Shown piece by piece: positions 1 through 9,774 of a stretch of 35,623 bases of DNA. The first letter of the stretch is position 1, and each line of letters starts with the position of its first letter. This stretch comes from Tannerellaceae bacterium (GTDB lineage Bacteria; Bacteroidota; Bacteroidia; Bacteroidales; Tannerellaceae). The notes under the pieces were generated by a model. It did no database searches. It saw nothing but the letters and a program-made list of their open reading frames with translations, and was not told where the DNA came from. The DNA is taken from positions 1 through 35,623 of the forward strand of contig JAITKB010000089.1 of the NCBI GenBank assembly GCA_031278605.1. The letters are read 5' to 3'. A program made the translations under genes and the position numbers.

Positions 1-1297
1 AAGCCTTGTCCTGTCCGGGATATCGGGCATTGATCTCTTCTACCTGTGGACGGAGTACGCGCATTTTGGCCGACGACATATAGGATTTGTACGTGAGAGG
101 GAACAAAATTGTTTTCACAATCAGTGTGAGCAAGAAAATAACCAACCCCATGCTGCTGATATGTGCAGATAGGAAATCGAATATCGGAAGGATAAAGTAC
201 TGATTAACCCAACGGAAAATACTTGCTCCCAGCGGAACCAACTTCTCCAGGTTGAGATCCTCGCCTTCGGGTGCATCTTGGCTGTATTCCCTCAACTGCG
301 AATAGCGGTTCGGACCGAAATAGTAGCGCAAGGAAGTAGGCTCCTTGCCCAGCAAATCAAACGGCAGGGAGCTAAGGGTGCTGAAGTGCTTCAAATAAAC
401 CCCGTTCGTCAATTGTTTAGAGTCGAGCGTTGTGGCCTCAAAACCCTCGTCTGAGATCAATATGGTGGAAAAAAACTTATCCTTATAAGCAATCCAGCGC
501 AACCGATTTGAGATGCGTTCACTTTTGTTGCCGCTCTGACTCAGATTTTCCACATCGTCGGCCACAAATTTATAGTACAAACCTGTGTATTGATCTTCGT
601 ATTTACGTCCTTTTTCCTGTTGCCTCACGAGCTGCTCCCACGTCAGATCGATAACATTTGTATTCGGAGCCAGGACACCGTTCAGACCATGTCCCCGAAT
701 GGTATAATCCAGCAGGTAATCATCGGCCTTCAAGGAATACACAAAGTCCAGCCAACTCCCTTCACCTGCGTTCAGTCTCATGGTGAGACTCAGGGGATCA
801 TCTCCTTTTATCGGCGTAAAATATAAGTCGGCCGTATTGACAATGCGATTGGTAGCCGTTATTAGCGTAAAATTAAGTTTCGACTCATCGCCATCGAAGA
901 GCGTCAGCGGTAGGGAATCGTGGGTAGTATACTCTTTCAGTCTCACGTAAGCCACCTGTCCACCTTTGTTGGAGATACGTATTTCCATTCGTTCATTTTC
1001 AAGCCCGACACGTTCTTCCGTTCCTTCCATTGCTGCGGCAAACACGCCGAATGTGTTTTCCCGTTCGATTATCTGCATGGAATCCGAGAGCGTCTCATCA
1101 TAGGTTTCCCCCTTGGGAGTTCGTTTATCATCATCCTGCAGTTGTATGACTTCCAACTGCCTTATCTTTTCGGCCTTTGCAATAGAATCCTGCAAACGTT
1201 TTGCTTCGAGTTGTTCGGGAGTAGGCCTATTCAGCCAAGTAAAAAGAAATAAGACCAGTCCGATAAGAACGAATCCGGCTACTGTATTTTTGTCCAT
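1..1297 (-). CDS. yidC: YidC membrane protein insertase, N-terminal 432 residues (partial)
   Basis: This protein inserts and folds inner-membrane proteins, alone or with SecYEG. The reading frame starts at ATG 1297 with MDKNTVAGFVLIGLVLFLFTW, a short cytoplasmic tail and the first membrane segment, followed by a charged linker and the large periplasmic beta domain (about residues 60-340). The conserved insertase domain begins near residue 375 (WVNQYFILPIFDFL) and includes VKTILFPLTYKS, where the groove's usual Arg is a Lys, followed by the SSAKMRVLRPQ segment. The window edge removes the remaining membrane segments. The start lies 13 nt downstream of the pyrG stop on the same strand, so the two are probably co-transcribed. 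The pyrG-yidC pairing is common in Bacteroidales (recalled). Identification is secure from domain order and motifs. Confidence 0.95.
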   Translation of the reverse strand, partial: MDKNTVAGFVLIGLVLFLFTWLNRPTPEQLEAKRLQDSIAKAEKIRQLEVIQLQDDDKRTPKGETYDETLSDSMQIIERENTFGVFAAAMEGTEERVGLENERMEIRISNKGGQVAYVRLKEYTTHDSLPLTLFDGDESKLNFTLITATNRIVNTADLYFTPIKGDDPLSLTMRLNAGEGSWLDFVYSLKADDYLLDYTIRGHGLNGVLAPNTNVIDLTWEQLVRQQEKGRKYEDQYTGLYYKFVADDVENLSQSGNKSERISNRLRWIAYKDKFFSTILISDEGFEATTLDSKQLTNGVYLKHFSTLSSLPFDLLGKEPTSLRYYFGPNRYSQLREYSQDAPEGEDLNLEKLVPLGASIFRWVNQYFILPIFDFLSAHISSMGLVIFLLTLIVKTILFPLTYKSYMSSAKMRVLRPQVEEINARYPGQDKA

Positions 1298-1310
1298 GTA
1301 TATTTATGTG

Positions 1311-2924
<1,614 letters not shown>

Positions 2925-2965
2925 TTAATTTGTCTATAACGTTTTTTCTTGACTTCTACGGAGCG

Positions 2966-2973
2966 CAAATTTA
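2966..2973 (-). promoter_or_regulatory. Probable -7 element for pyrG-yidC
   Basis: On the minus strand this reads TAAATTTG, a full match to the Bacteroidota TAnnTTTG element. It sits 54-61 nt upstream of the pyrG GTG, predicting a leader of roughly 45-50 nt. No clear TTTG is seen at the -33 distance. The rest of 2913-3253 holds only the GNAT promoter candidate; I see no other gene or structure there. Confidence 0.5.
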
Positions 2974-3175
2974 ATTATTTTCATCGACTGAGGGCGATGT
3001 CTTATCTTAAAAATTCGGCAAATGCACATTCACACGCCTACCAACAATTCGCTGGGAAATTGCATAAAAGCCATGCAATACAAAGAAATTCGAAACAATT
3101 TATGGTGTGTCGCAGAAGTCTTTTTTGCAGATGGAAATTGCTCTGGTTATCTATTCTTATCCAAACGATTATTCA

Positions 3176-3183
3176 TAACTTTG
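3176..3183 (+). promoter_or_regulatory. Probable -7 element for the GNAT gene
   Basis: TAACTTTG matches TAnnTTTG and lies about 75 nt upstream of the GNAT start. No good -33 TTTG is visible at the right spacing, so support rests on the -7 box and position alone. Confidence 0.4.
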
Positions 3184-3256
3184 CGCTTGATGAAAACTTA
3201 TGATTGTTTTAATGTAATGGAAAAGAGTGGTCTTACGTGTGAAAATCCAAAGAATG

Positions 3257-3772
3257 ATGCTGGCTCTTAAAACGAAATCATTCCGGATTCGTCCTTGGCA
3301 AATGGAGGATATTCCCGACTTAGTGGTACATGCCAATAATTTAAATGTATCAAAGAATGTGCGCGATTCTTTCCCCTATCCTTATACGGAAATTAATGCG
3401 AAAAGCTATATAGAATATGTGGCTTGTAAGAACCCACTGCAGGACTTCGCTATCGAAATGAATGGGATAGCGATCGGGGGGATTAGCGTTTCCCCCTTAT
3501 CCGACATTGAACGATTTAGCGCTGAATTGGGGTACTGGTTGGGCGAATCGTATTGGAATAAAGGTGTGGCTACCGAAACCGTAAGGATTTTTACCGATTA
3601 TATTTTTCAGCATACCGGCATCGTGAGGCTCTTTGCTTGCGTGCTCACGTGTAACCTTCCGTCTGTACGCGTGCTGGAGAAAAATGGATTCCGACGCGTA
3701 GGCGTCTTGCATAAGGCTGCTTTTAAGAATAATCGCTTTGAGGATATGTATTATTATGAACGTTGTATGTGA
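3257..3772 (+). CDS. GNAT-family N-acetyltransferase (RimJ/RimL-like)
   Basis: The 171-residue product transfers an acetyl group from acetyl-CoA to an amine; the substrate cannot be told from sequence. It begins LALKTKSFRIRPWQMEDIPDL, the usual first strand and helix of RimJ/RimL-type proteins. ELGYWLGESYWNKGVATETV is the acetyl-CoA-binding region with its Q/RxxGxG/A-like loop (NKGVAT), and the end (NLPSVRVLEKNGFRRVG) is the classic C-terminal GNAT motif in which the Asn-Ser pair precedes EKNGF. Two adjacent ATGs (3254 and 3257) and an in-frame upstream GTG (3227) are possible starts; I chose the ATG pair because family similarity begins there. It stands alone between pyrG and the trp promoter. 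Confidence 0.85.
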   Translation: MLALKTKSFRIRPWQMEDIPDLVVHANNLNVSKNVRDSFPYPYTEINAKSYIEYVACKNPLQDFAIEMNGIAIGGISVSPLSDIERFSAELGYWLGESYWNKGVATETVRIFTDYIFQHTGIVRLFACVLTCNLPSVRVLEKNGFRRVGVLHKAAFKNNRFEDMYYYERCM

Positions 3773-3799
3773 ATGGGACGAGAAAAGTTCTGGGATATG

Positions 3800-3830
3800 T
3801 TTGTGGATTCTAAAACTATCTATACATTTG
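3800..3830 (+). promoter_or_regulatory. Promoter of the trp operon
   Basis: TTTG at 3800-3803 and TACATTTG at 3823-3830 are separated by exactly 19 nt, a perfect match to the Bacteroidota housekeeping promoter (TTTG-N19-TAnnTTTG). Transcription would start around 3836, about 32 nt before the leader-peptide ATG and about 205 nt before trpB, leaving room for the attenuator. Confidence 0.75.
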
Positions 3831-3867
3831 CGTCAGCAAATTAAGGTTGGATTTTTTTTGATTGTTA

Positions 3868-3930
3868 ATGAAACGAAGTTTTGTATTTTTTTTATGTTGG
3901 TGGCGTTCCTCGATGATTTTTGAGTCGTAA
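3868..3930 (+). CDS. trpL: trp operon leader peptide (tandem Trp codons)
   Basis: A 20-codon ORF reads MKRSFVFFLCWWRSSMIFES and ends in TAA. Codons 11 and 12 are both TGG (3898-3903), a rare codon used twice in a row in a very short peptide placed between the trp promoter and trpB. That is the hallmark of ribosome-mediated Trp attenuation. The Trp codons lie immediately before the 5' arm of hairpin 3905-3935, and the stop codon (3928-3930) sits just before the antiterminator arm at 3936-3945. The ORF has no independent function beyond sensing charged tRNA-Trp (inference). There is no strong Shine-Dalgarno, as is normal in this phylum. Confidence 0.8.
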   Translation: MKRSFVFFLCWWRSSMIFES

Positions 3931-4006
3931 GGAACACGGACTTTCATAGATTAGTTTTTAGAATTGAAGAAAGAGAGGTCTGTCGCACTTGCGGCAGGCC
4001 TCTCTT
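3905..4006 (+). promoter_or_regulatory. Trp attenuator: alternative RNA hairpins
   Basis: Three pairings are visible. Hairpin A pairs 3905-3913 with 3925-3935 (nine pairs, bulge of 2) directly after the Trp codons. The antiterminator pairs 3936-3945 with 3973-3983 (ten pairs including two G-U, one bulged G). The terminator pairs 3971-3986 with 3991-4006 and excludes the antiterminator. A ribosome that finishes the leader and sits at the stop (3928-3930) would cover 3936-3945 and allow the terminator. A ribosome stalled on the TGG codons would leave 3936-3945 free to sequester the terminator's 5' arm. Pairings are read from sequence; the switching is inferred. Confidence 0.7.
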
Positions 4007-4012
4007 GTTAGA
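3971..4012 (+). terminator. Attenuator terminator hairpin of the trp leader
   Basis: A perfect 16-bp stem (3971-3986 with 3991-4006, two G-U pairs) with a four-base loop ACTT lies 35 nt before trpB. The downstream tract is weak (TTGTTAG rather than a run of T), which is a caveat for intrinsic termination. It is too far from the GNAT stop and downstream of the trp promoter, so it belongs to the trp leader. Confidence 0.65.
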
Positions 4013-4041
4013 AAGAGAATCGAGAATTTATACATTAATAT

Positions 4042-5247
4042 ATGGAACAAACAGGTAAAGAAGAACAAAAAATGTATCACGTAAATAATAACGGCTATTA
4101 TGGCCGCTTCGGCGGAGCTTATGTGCCCGAAATTCTTCATCGCTGTGTGACGGAACTGAAGGATACTTATTCCGATGTGCTGGAAAGCACTTCGTTTGGG
4201 AAGGAATTCAATGAGTTGCTGAGGGATTATGCAGGACGACCTTCGCCGCTCTACTTCGCACAGAGGCTGAGTCGGAAGTACGGCTGCCATATCTATCTGA
4301 AAAGGGAGGACCTGAATCATACCGGTTCGCATAAAATAAATAATACCATCGGGCAGATCCTGCTGGCTCGCAGGATGGGTAAAACACGTATCATTGCCGA
4401 AACCGGCGCAGGACAGCATGGGGTGGCTACGGCTACCGTGTGTGCACGGATGGATATGGAATGTGTGGTGTATATGGGGAAAACCGATGTGACAAGGCAG
4501 CATGTGAATGTGCAGAAAATGGAGATGCTGGGCGCGAAGGTTGTGCCCGTTACTTCGGGCAATATGACGTTGAAGGATGCCACCAATGAGGCTATACGCG
4601 ACTGGTGTAGTCATCCTTCGAATACGTATTATATCATCGGATCTACCATGGGGCCGCATCCTTATCCAGACCTGGTGGCGCGATTGCAGTCGGTGATAAG
4701 CCGGGAAATACGCATGCAACTGCTTGAAAAAGAAGGGAGAAACTACCCAGATTATCTGGTGGCCTGCGTGGGAGGAGGAAGCAATGCGGCCGGAACAATC
4801 TATGATTATGTGGACGACAACCGGGTAAGGATTGTATTATCCGAAGCCAGTGGCAAAGGCCTTCACTCCGGTATGAGTGCCGCTACGACACAACTGGGAA
4901 GGCCGGGAATTATTCACGGCTCCCACACCCTGGTGATGCAAACAGACGACGGACAGATTCAAGAGCCTTACTCCATCTCGGCCGGATTGGATTACCCGGG
5001 CATCGGGCCGATGCATGCGCACTTATGGGAAACCAATCGGGTGGAAATGCTTTCGGTAAACGACAATGAGGCGCTGGAGGCTGCTTTTGAACTGACGCGT
5101 TTGGAAGGCATCATTCCCGCATTGGAGAGCGCACATGCTCTGGGAGTGCTGGGCAAATTGCCCTTCCGCGAAGAGGAGGTCGTTGTGCTTACCATCTCCG
5201 GACGCGGAGATAAAGACATGGAGACATACATAACAAATAAAAAATAA
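4042..5247 (+). CDS. trpB: Tryptophan synthase beta subunit
   Basis: TrpB joins indole and serine to make tryptophan using PLP. The 401-residue product has the complete family pattern: [12 protein letters not shown] near residue 21, the PLP lysine in HTGSHKINN (Lys98), [12 protein letters not shown] with the catalytic Glu120, the phosphate-binding loop GGGSNA near residue 240, and the C-terminal SGRGDKD. The start at 4042 gives a short charged lead ([10 protein letters not shown]); an in-frame ATG at 4072 is a possible alternative. It is the first structural gene after the attenuator, and trpE starts 4 nt after its stop. It normally works as an alpha2-beta2 complex with TrpA, which is missing from this operon. 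Confidence 0.97.
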   Translation: MEQTGKEEQKMYHVNNNGYYGRFGGAYVPEILHRCVTELKDTYSDVLESTSFGKEFNELLRDYAGRPSPLYFAQRLSRKYGCHIYLKREDLNHTGSHKINNTIGQILLARRMGKTRIIAETGAGQHGVATATVCARMDMECVVYMGKTDVTRQHVNVQKMEMLGAKVVPVTSGNMTLKDATNEAIRDWCSHPSNTYYIIGSTMGPHPYPDLVARLQSVISREIRMQLLEKEGRNYPDYLVACVGGGSNAAGTIYDYVDDNRVRIVLSEASGKGLHSGMSAATTQLGRPGIIHGSHTLVMQTDDGQIQEPYSISAGLDYPGIGPMHAHLWETNRVEMLSVNDNEALEAAFELTRLEGIIPALESAHALGVLGKLPFREEEVVVLTISGRGDKDMETYITNKK

Positions 5248-5251
5248 GAGC

Positions 5252-6658
5252 ATGAAAAAACATTACGTATTCGGAACAAGAAACAAAAAGACACTGGGCG
5301 ATTTGCATACGCCCGTGAGTATCTATCTGAAGGTCAGGGATATTTATCCCGAATCGGCGATGCTGGAAAGCGCCGATTACCACGGGAACGAGAACAGCCT
5401 TTCCTACATCGCACTCTGCCCGCTGGCACGCATCGAGATAAACGGAGGGAAGAGCCGGGCCGTTTTCCCAGACGGAACGGTGGAACATTCGTCGCTACGG
5501 ACGGAGGATTGTCCGGCGGCTGTGGAGAATTTCCTTGCGCGCTTCAGCGTGGAAGGAGAGGGGAAAGAGGGGTGCGGACTGTTCGGCTACACGGCTTTCG
5601 ACTGTGTTCGCTATCTGGAAAACATTCCCGTAACGGAAGCACATCACGAAGAAAACGATGCACCGGATATGCTGTATATCCTCTACCGCTACGTCTTAGT
5701 GTTCGATCATTTCAAAAACGAACTTACCTTGACGGAACTGCTTGCCGAAGACGAAGCTTCTCATCTGCAGGAAATAGAAACCTTGATAGACAACCGCAAC
5801 TATGCCTCGTACAACTTCCGCCGCATGGGCCGGGAAACCTCTACCGTAACGGATGAGGAATACAAGGCTATGGTGCGTAGGGGTATTAAACATTGCTTGC
5901 GGGGCGATGTGTTTCAGATCGTCTTGAGCCGGCGGTTCGAGCAGGCTTTCCGAGGCGACGATTTCAAGGTGTATCGCGCCTTGCGAAGTATCAACCCCTC
6001 GGCCTACCTGTTTTATTTCGACTTCGGGGGCTTCCGCATCTTCGGCTCTTCGCCCGAGACGCATTGCAAAATCGTGGATGCTCATGCCAGCATCGACCCG
6101 ATTGCCGGAACGGCTTTCCGGTCGGGTTATGCGGATTTGGATAAACAGCGCACCGAGGCCCTGCTGGCCGACCCAAAAGAAAATGCCGAACATGTGATGC
6201 TGGTGGATCTGGCTAGAAACGATCTGAGCCGGAATGCGCACAACGTGAAGGTGGATTTCTACAAAGAGGTGCAATATTACAGTCACGTCATCCACCTGGT
6301 ATCGCGCGTGAGCGGCGATCTAAACCCCGGAAGTAGTCCAGTGAAAACCTATCTGGACACCTTCCCTGCCGGCACGCTGAGCGGTGCACCCAAGATACGC
6401 GCCATGCAGTTAATCACCGAGATAGAGAAGCACAACCGCGGCGCGTACGGGGGATGCATCGGCTTTATCGGTTTCGACGGAAACCTCAACCAGGCCATCA
6501 CCATACGCAGCTTCGTGAGCCGCGGGAACGTACTCTATTACCAGGCCGGCGCCGGCATCGTGGCCCAAAGCAACGACGAACGGGAATTGCAGGAAGTAAA
6601 CTGCAAACTGGGCGCTTTGAAGAATGCCGTAAACATGGCGGAAAAGATTATAAACTAA
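5252..6658 (+). CDS. trpE: Anthranilate synthase component I
   Basis: TrpE converts chorismate to anthranilate with ammonia supplied by TrpG. The 468-residue protein has the N-terminal regulatory segment with the LES of the tryptophan-binding LLES motif (MLESAD, residues 37-42), suggesting feedback inhibition by Trp. The chorismate-binding domain shows FQIVLSRRF, SPETHCKI, PIAGTAFRSG, LVDLARNDLSR, GTLSGAPKIRAM (about residue 373) and GAYGGCIGFIGFDG. Catalytic residues appear intact. PabB is the main alternative, but the operon context and the LES motif favour TrpE. Only 4 nt separates it from trpB and 20 nt from trpG. Confidence 0.96.
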   Translation: MKKHYVFGTRNKKTLGDLHTPVSIYLKVRDIYPESAMLESADYHGNENSLSYIALCPLARIEINGGKSRAVFPDGTVEHSSLRTEDCPAAVENFLARFSVEGEGKEGCGLFGYTAFDCVRYLENIPVTEAHHEENDAPDMLYILYRYVLVFDHFKNELTLTELLAEDEASHLQEIETLIDNRNYASYNFRRMGRETSTVTDEEYKAMVRRGIKHCLRGDVFQIVLSRRFEQAFRGDDFKVYRALRSINPSAYLFYFDFGGFRIFGSSPETHCKIVDAHASIDPIAGTAFRSGYADLDKQRTEALLADPKENAEHVMLVDLARNDLSRNAHNVKVDFYKEVQYYSHVIHLVSRVSGDLNPGSSPVKTYLDTFPAGTLSGAPKIRAMQLITEIEKHNRGAYGGCIGFIGFDGNLNQAITIRSFVSRGNVLYYQAGAGIVAQSNDERELQEVNCKLGALKNAVNMAEKIIN

Positions 6659-6678
6659 ATATATCCAATCGGAAAGAA

Positions 6679-7248
6679 ATGAAAACGACCTTGCTATTTG
6701 ATAATTACGATTCCTTTACGTACAATCTGTTGCATATATTAAAGGAGTTGGGCGAGAACCCAGAGGTGTATCGTAACGACCGCATCACCCTGGAAGAGGT
6801 AGATCGCTTTGACCGCATTGTGCTCTCTCCCGGCCCCGGAATCCCCCAGGAGGCGGGCATCCTGCTTCCTCTGATCCGTCGATATGCTTCAAGGAAAACC
6901 ATTCTGGGTGTCTGTTTGGGCGAACAGGCTATCGGCGAAGCCTTCGGGGCCAGGCTCCTGAATCTTGCGGAGGTGCATCACGGCGTATGCTCAGACATCC
7001 GTGTAGTGGCCAAAGATCCGCTGTTCGATGGTTTATCGCCTGCCTTCCGCGCCGGGCGCTATCATTCCTGGGTTGTCTCCGAAGAGGACTTCCCTTCTTG
7101 CCTGGAGATCACCGCGAAAGACTGCAAAGACGGGTATATCATGGCGCTACGACACAGGACATACAACGTGAGAGGCATACAATTCCACCCCGAATCCATC
7201 CTCACTCCGGAGGGAAAGAACATGATTATAAACTGGCTTAGACTATAA
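6679..7248 (+). CDS. trpG: Anthranilate synthase component II (glutamine amidotransferase)
   Basis: TrpG releases ammonia from glutamine for TrpE. The 189-residue product is a class I amidotransferase: LLFDNYDSFTYNL at the start, LSPGPGIPQEAG for the oxyanion region, the nucleophile Cys79 in GVCLGEQAIG, and His170 and Glu172 in QFHPES. In many relatives the residue after GVCLG is His (GVCLGHQ); here it is Glu, a neighbour of the active site worth noting but not obviously disabling. ATG 6679 is chosen because the protein fold starts there; the frame stays open further upstream into trpE but without similarity. Within the operon it lies 20 nt after trpE and 3 nt before trpD. Confidence 0.95.
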   Translation: MKTTLLFDNYDSFTYNLLHILKELGENPEVYRNDRITLEEVDRFDRIVLSPGPGIPQEAGILLPLIRRYASRKTILGVCLGEQAIGEAFGARLLNLAEVHHGVCSDIRVVAKDPLFDGLSPAFRAGRYHSWVVSEEDFPSCLEITAKDCKDGYIMALRHRTYNVRGIQFHPESILTPEGKNMIINWLRL

Positions 7249-7251
7249 AGA

Positions 7252-8247
7252 ATGAAACAAACACTTTACCGATTATTCGAACATCAATACCTCGGACGGG
7301 ATGAGGCCCGGCAAATATTGCAAAACATCGCCGGGGGCAAATACAACGACGCACAGATTGCAAGCCTCATCACCGTGTTTTTAATGCGGAACATCTCCGT
7401 GGAAGAACTCACCGGCTTCCGCGAAGCCTTACTTGAGATGCGTGTGCCGGTGGATTTGTCGGACTATAAGCCCATAGATATTGTGGGAACGGGAGGCGAT
7501 GGGAAGAACACCTTCAACATCAGCACAGCCGCCTGTTTCACTGTAGCTGGCGCCGGATACCCTGTGGTGAAGCACGGGAATTACGGCGCTACATCGGTGA
7601 GCGGAGCCAGCAACGTGATTGAACAGCACGGCGTAAGGTTTACCTCCGATGCCGGCAAGCTACGCAAATCCATGGACGCTTGCCGGATAGCCTACCTGCA
7701 TGCGCCGATGTTCAACCCTGCCCTGAAAGCCGTCGCCTCGGTGAGGAAAAGTCTGGCCGTGCGCAGCTTTTTCAATATGCTGGGACCGCTGGTCAATCCT
7801 GTTATCCCCGCCTACCAACTGCTGGGGGTATACAGCCTGCCTTTGCTGCGGCTTTACAGCTATACCTACCAGGAGAGTGCCACCCGCTTTGCCGTAGTGC
7901 ACAGTCTGGACGGATACGATGAGATCTCGCTCACGGCCGATTTTAAGGTATCCATGCCGGAAAAGGAAAAGCTGTACACCCCGGAGATGCTCGGCTTTGC
8001 GCGCTGCAAGGAGGCCGATCTGGACGGAGGAGATACCCCCAGCCAGGCGGCCGAAATCTTCCATAACGTGCTATGCAACAAGGCTACCCAGGCGCAAAAG
8101 AACTGCGTAACGGCCAATGCGGCCTTTGCCATCCGGGTGATCTGTCCCAAAAAAAAGATAGAGACCTGCCTGGCCGAGGCCGTCGAATCCCTGGAAAGCG
8201 GATCGGCCCTTGATACCTTCAACCGATTTGTGGAAATCAATCAATAA
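7252..8247 (+). CDS. trpD: Anthranilate phosphoribosyltransferase
   Basis: TrpD transfers the phosphoribosyl group of PRPP to anthranilate. The 331-residue protein has the helical N-terminal domain and the PRPP-binding motif IVGTGGDGKNTFNISTA, then KHGNYGATS, and the anthranilate/dimer region FNMLGPLVNP. Length and motif order match a stand-alone TrpD, not fused to TrpG. Start ATG 7252 is 3 nt after the trpG stop, and trpC follows after 10 nt. Confidence 0.96.
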   Translation: MKQTLYRLFEHQYLGRDEARQILQNIAGGKYNDAQIASLITVFLMRNISVEELTGFREALLEMRVPVDLSDYKPIDIVGTGGDGKNTFNISTAACFTVAGAGYPVVKHGNYGATSVSGASNVIEQHGVRFTSDAGKLRKSMDACRIAYLHAPMFNPALKAVASVRKSLAVRSFFNMLGPLVNPVIPAYQLLGVYSLPLLRLYSYTYQESATRFAVVHSLDGYDEISLTADFKVSMPEKEKLYTPEMLGFARCKEADLDGGDTPSQAAEIFHNVLCNKATQAQKNCVTANAAFAIRVICPKKKIETCLAEAVESLESGSALDTFNRFVEINQ

Positions 8248-8257
8248 AACCTGCCGT

Positions 8258-9106
8258 ATGAATTCCTTTGTCCCACCCTCCTCCCCTTCCAAGGAAAAAG
8301 AGAACATACTCCACAGAATCCTGGCCGCCAAACGCCGGGAAGTAAAGCAGCAGAAGGAAGCCGTGCCCCTGACAGCTTTATGGTCCATGGCCGGCGAACG
8401 TATGGATCGTCCCACGTATTCCATGCGGAGTGCATTAGCCCGTTCGGAAACCGGAATTATTGCCGAGTTTAAGCGCAAATCACCCTCCAGGGGATGGCTG
8501 TTCCCCGGCGCCCTGATCGAGAACGTCCTGCCGGTTTATGTCGGGGGAGGCGCTTCGGCCTGCTCAGTGCTCACCGACGGGGATTTCTTCGGAGGCTCGC
8601 TCCGCGACCTGTGCACAGCCCGCAAACTTGTGAATATCCCGCTTCTGCGCAAGGATTTCATCGTAGACGAATACCAGCTTTTCCAAGCGCGGGCCATGGG
8701 CGCCGATGCCATCCTGCTCATTGCCGCCGCGCTTAGCCGCGAGGTCTGCGCCAGCCTGGCCCGGACGGCGCACAGCCTTCATTTGGAGGTATTGCTGGAG
8801 ATCCACAACGAGGAAGAACTCTCGTGGCTGAACCCGGACGTCGACATGCTGGGCGTGAATAACCGCAACCTCCACACGTTCCGCACCGATACGGCGATCT
8901 CGTTCCACCTGGCTGGGCACATCCTCCGGACATTCCCCCACGAGAACGCCCCGCTGCTGGTGTCCGAGAGCGGCATAAGCGAGGCGCACACCGTCAGGAG
9001 CCTGAAGCAAGCCGGCTACCGGGGCTTCCTGATTGGCGAGACCTTCATGAAGTCGCAACAACCCGGCCAGGCGCTTGCGGGATTTATCAGGGAGCTGAGG
9101 CAATGA
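8258..9106 (+). CDS. trpC: Indole-3-glycerol phosphate synthase
   Basis: TrpC closes the indole ring to form indole-3-glycerol phosphate. The 282-residue TIM barrel carries ILAAKRREVKQQK at the start, the catalytic lysine region IIAEFKRKSPSRG, LLRKDFIVDEYQ, ADAILLIAAAL, the substrate-binding NNRNLHTF, and LVSESGI near the end. It is slightly longer than usual because of about 15 extra N-terminal residues (ATG 8258, first residues NSFVPPSSPSKEKEN). The frame is also open upstream into trpD but nothing there looks native. Its TGA overlaps the trpF ATG (ATGA at 9103-9106), a sign of translational coupling. Confidence 0.95.
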   Translation: MNSFVPPSSPSKEKENILHRILAAKRREVKQQKEAVPLTALWSMAGERMDRPTYSMRSALARSETGIIAEFKRKSPSRGWLFPGALIENVLPVYVGGGASACSVLTDGDFFGGSLRDLCTARKLVNIPLLRKDFIVDEYQLFQARAMGADAILLIAAALSREVCASLARTAHSLHLEVLLEIHNEEELSWLNPDVDMLGVNNRNLHTFRTDTAISFHLAGHILRTFPHENAPLLVSESGISEAHTVRSLKQAGYRGFLIGETFMKSQQPGQALAGFIRELRQ

Positions 9107-9774
9107 TTATCAAGGTGTGCGGTATGCGCCGGATAGAGAATATCCTCCGTGTGGCCCGTCTGGGGGTAGATTGGATGGGGTTTATTCTCTGCCCGGAATC
9201 CAGGCGGTATGTACAGGAAGAGGAGGCCGAGGGCTTGCAGGCGAACCTGCCAAACCCTCCGTTTGCCAAGGTAGGCGTCTTTGTGGATGCCCCGGCCACA
9301 GAGATGACCGGGGCGGCTACCCGCTACGGGTTGGATTACCTTCAGCTACACGGCAACGAACCCCCGGCGCTTTGCCGTAGCTTGCAGCAGGAGGGACTCC
9401 GGCTCATTAAGGCCATCTCCGTAGCCGGGGCAGACGACCTGGAGCGGACTCGGCTTTACGAAGGTCTGGCAGATTACTTCCTTTTCGACACTAAATGCGA
9501 CACCCACGGAGGCTCCGGGCGTACGTTCGACTGGTCTGTGCTGGGCGCCTACCGGGGGGAGACGCCCTTCCTGCTCAGCGGAGGCCTGAGGCCCGAAAGC
9601 CTGGAAGCCATCCGTAGCTTTACCCATCCCCGCCTTGTTGGTTTCGACCTCAACAGCGGTTTTGAGATCGCTCCGGGAGAGAAGGATCTGGAGAAACTCA
9701 CCCCTTTTGTCCATGCCCTGCGCACTACGGTGAATCTGCCAGGGCTTTCTCCGGAAGGTCGTAAGGATCAATGA
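9103..9774 (+). CDS. trpF: Phosphoribosylanthranilate isomerase
   Basis: TrpF isomerises phosphoribosylanthranilate. The 223-residue barrel begins IIKVCGMRR with the catalytic Cys6, contains FVDAP, DYLQLHGNE, the GGLRPES phosphate loop and GFDLNSGFEIAPGEKDLEKL with the catalytic Asp. After the usual end of the family (EKDLEKLTPFVHAL) there are about 17 extra residues (RTTVNLPGLSPEGRKDQ), and the last 7 nt overlap the convergent gene at 9768. In Bacteroides-type operons trpA normally follows here; it does not. The tail may mark the rearrangement that removed it (inference). Confidence 0.93.
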   Translation: MIIKVCGMRRIENILRVARLGVDWMGFILCPESRRYVQEEEAEGLQANLPNPPFAKVGVFVDAPATEMTGAATRYGLDYLQLHGNEPPALCRSLQQEGLRLIKAISVAGADDLERTRLYEGLADYFLFDTKCDTHGGSGRTFDWSVLGAYRGETPFLLSGGLRPESLEAIRSFTHPRLVGFDLNSGFEIAPGEKDLEKLTPFVHALRTTVNLPGLSPEGRKDQ

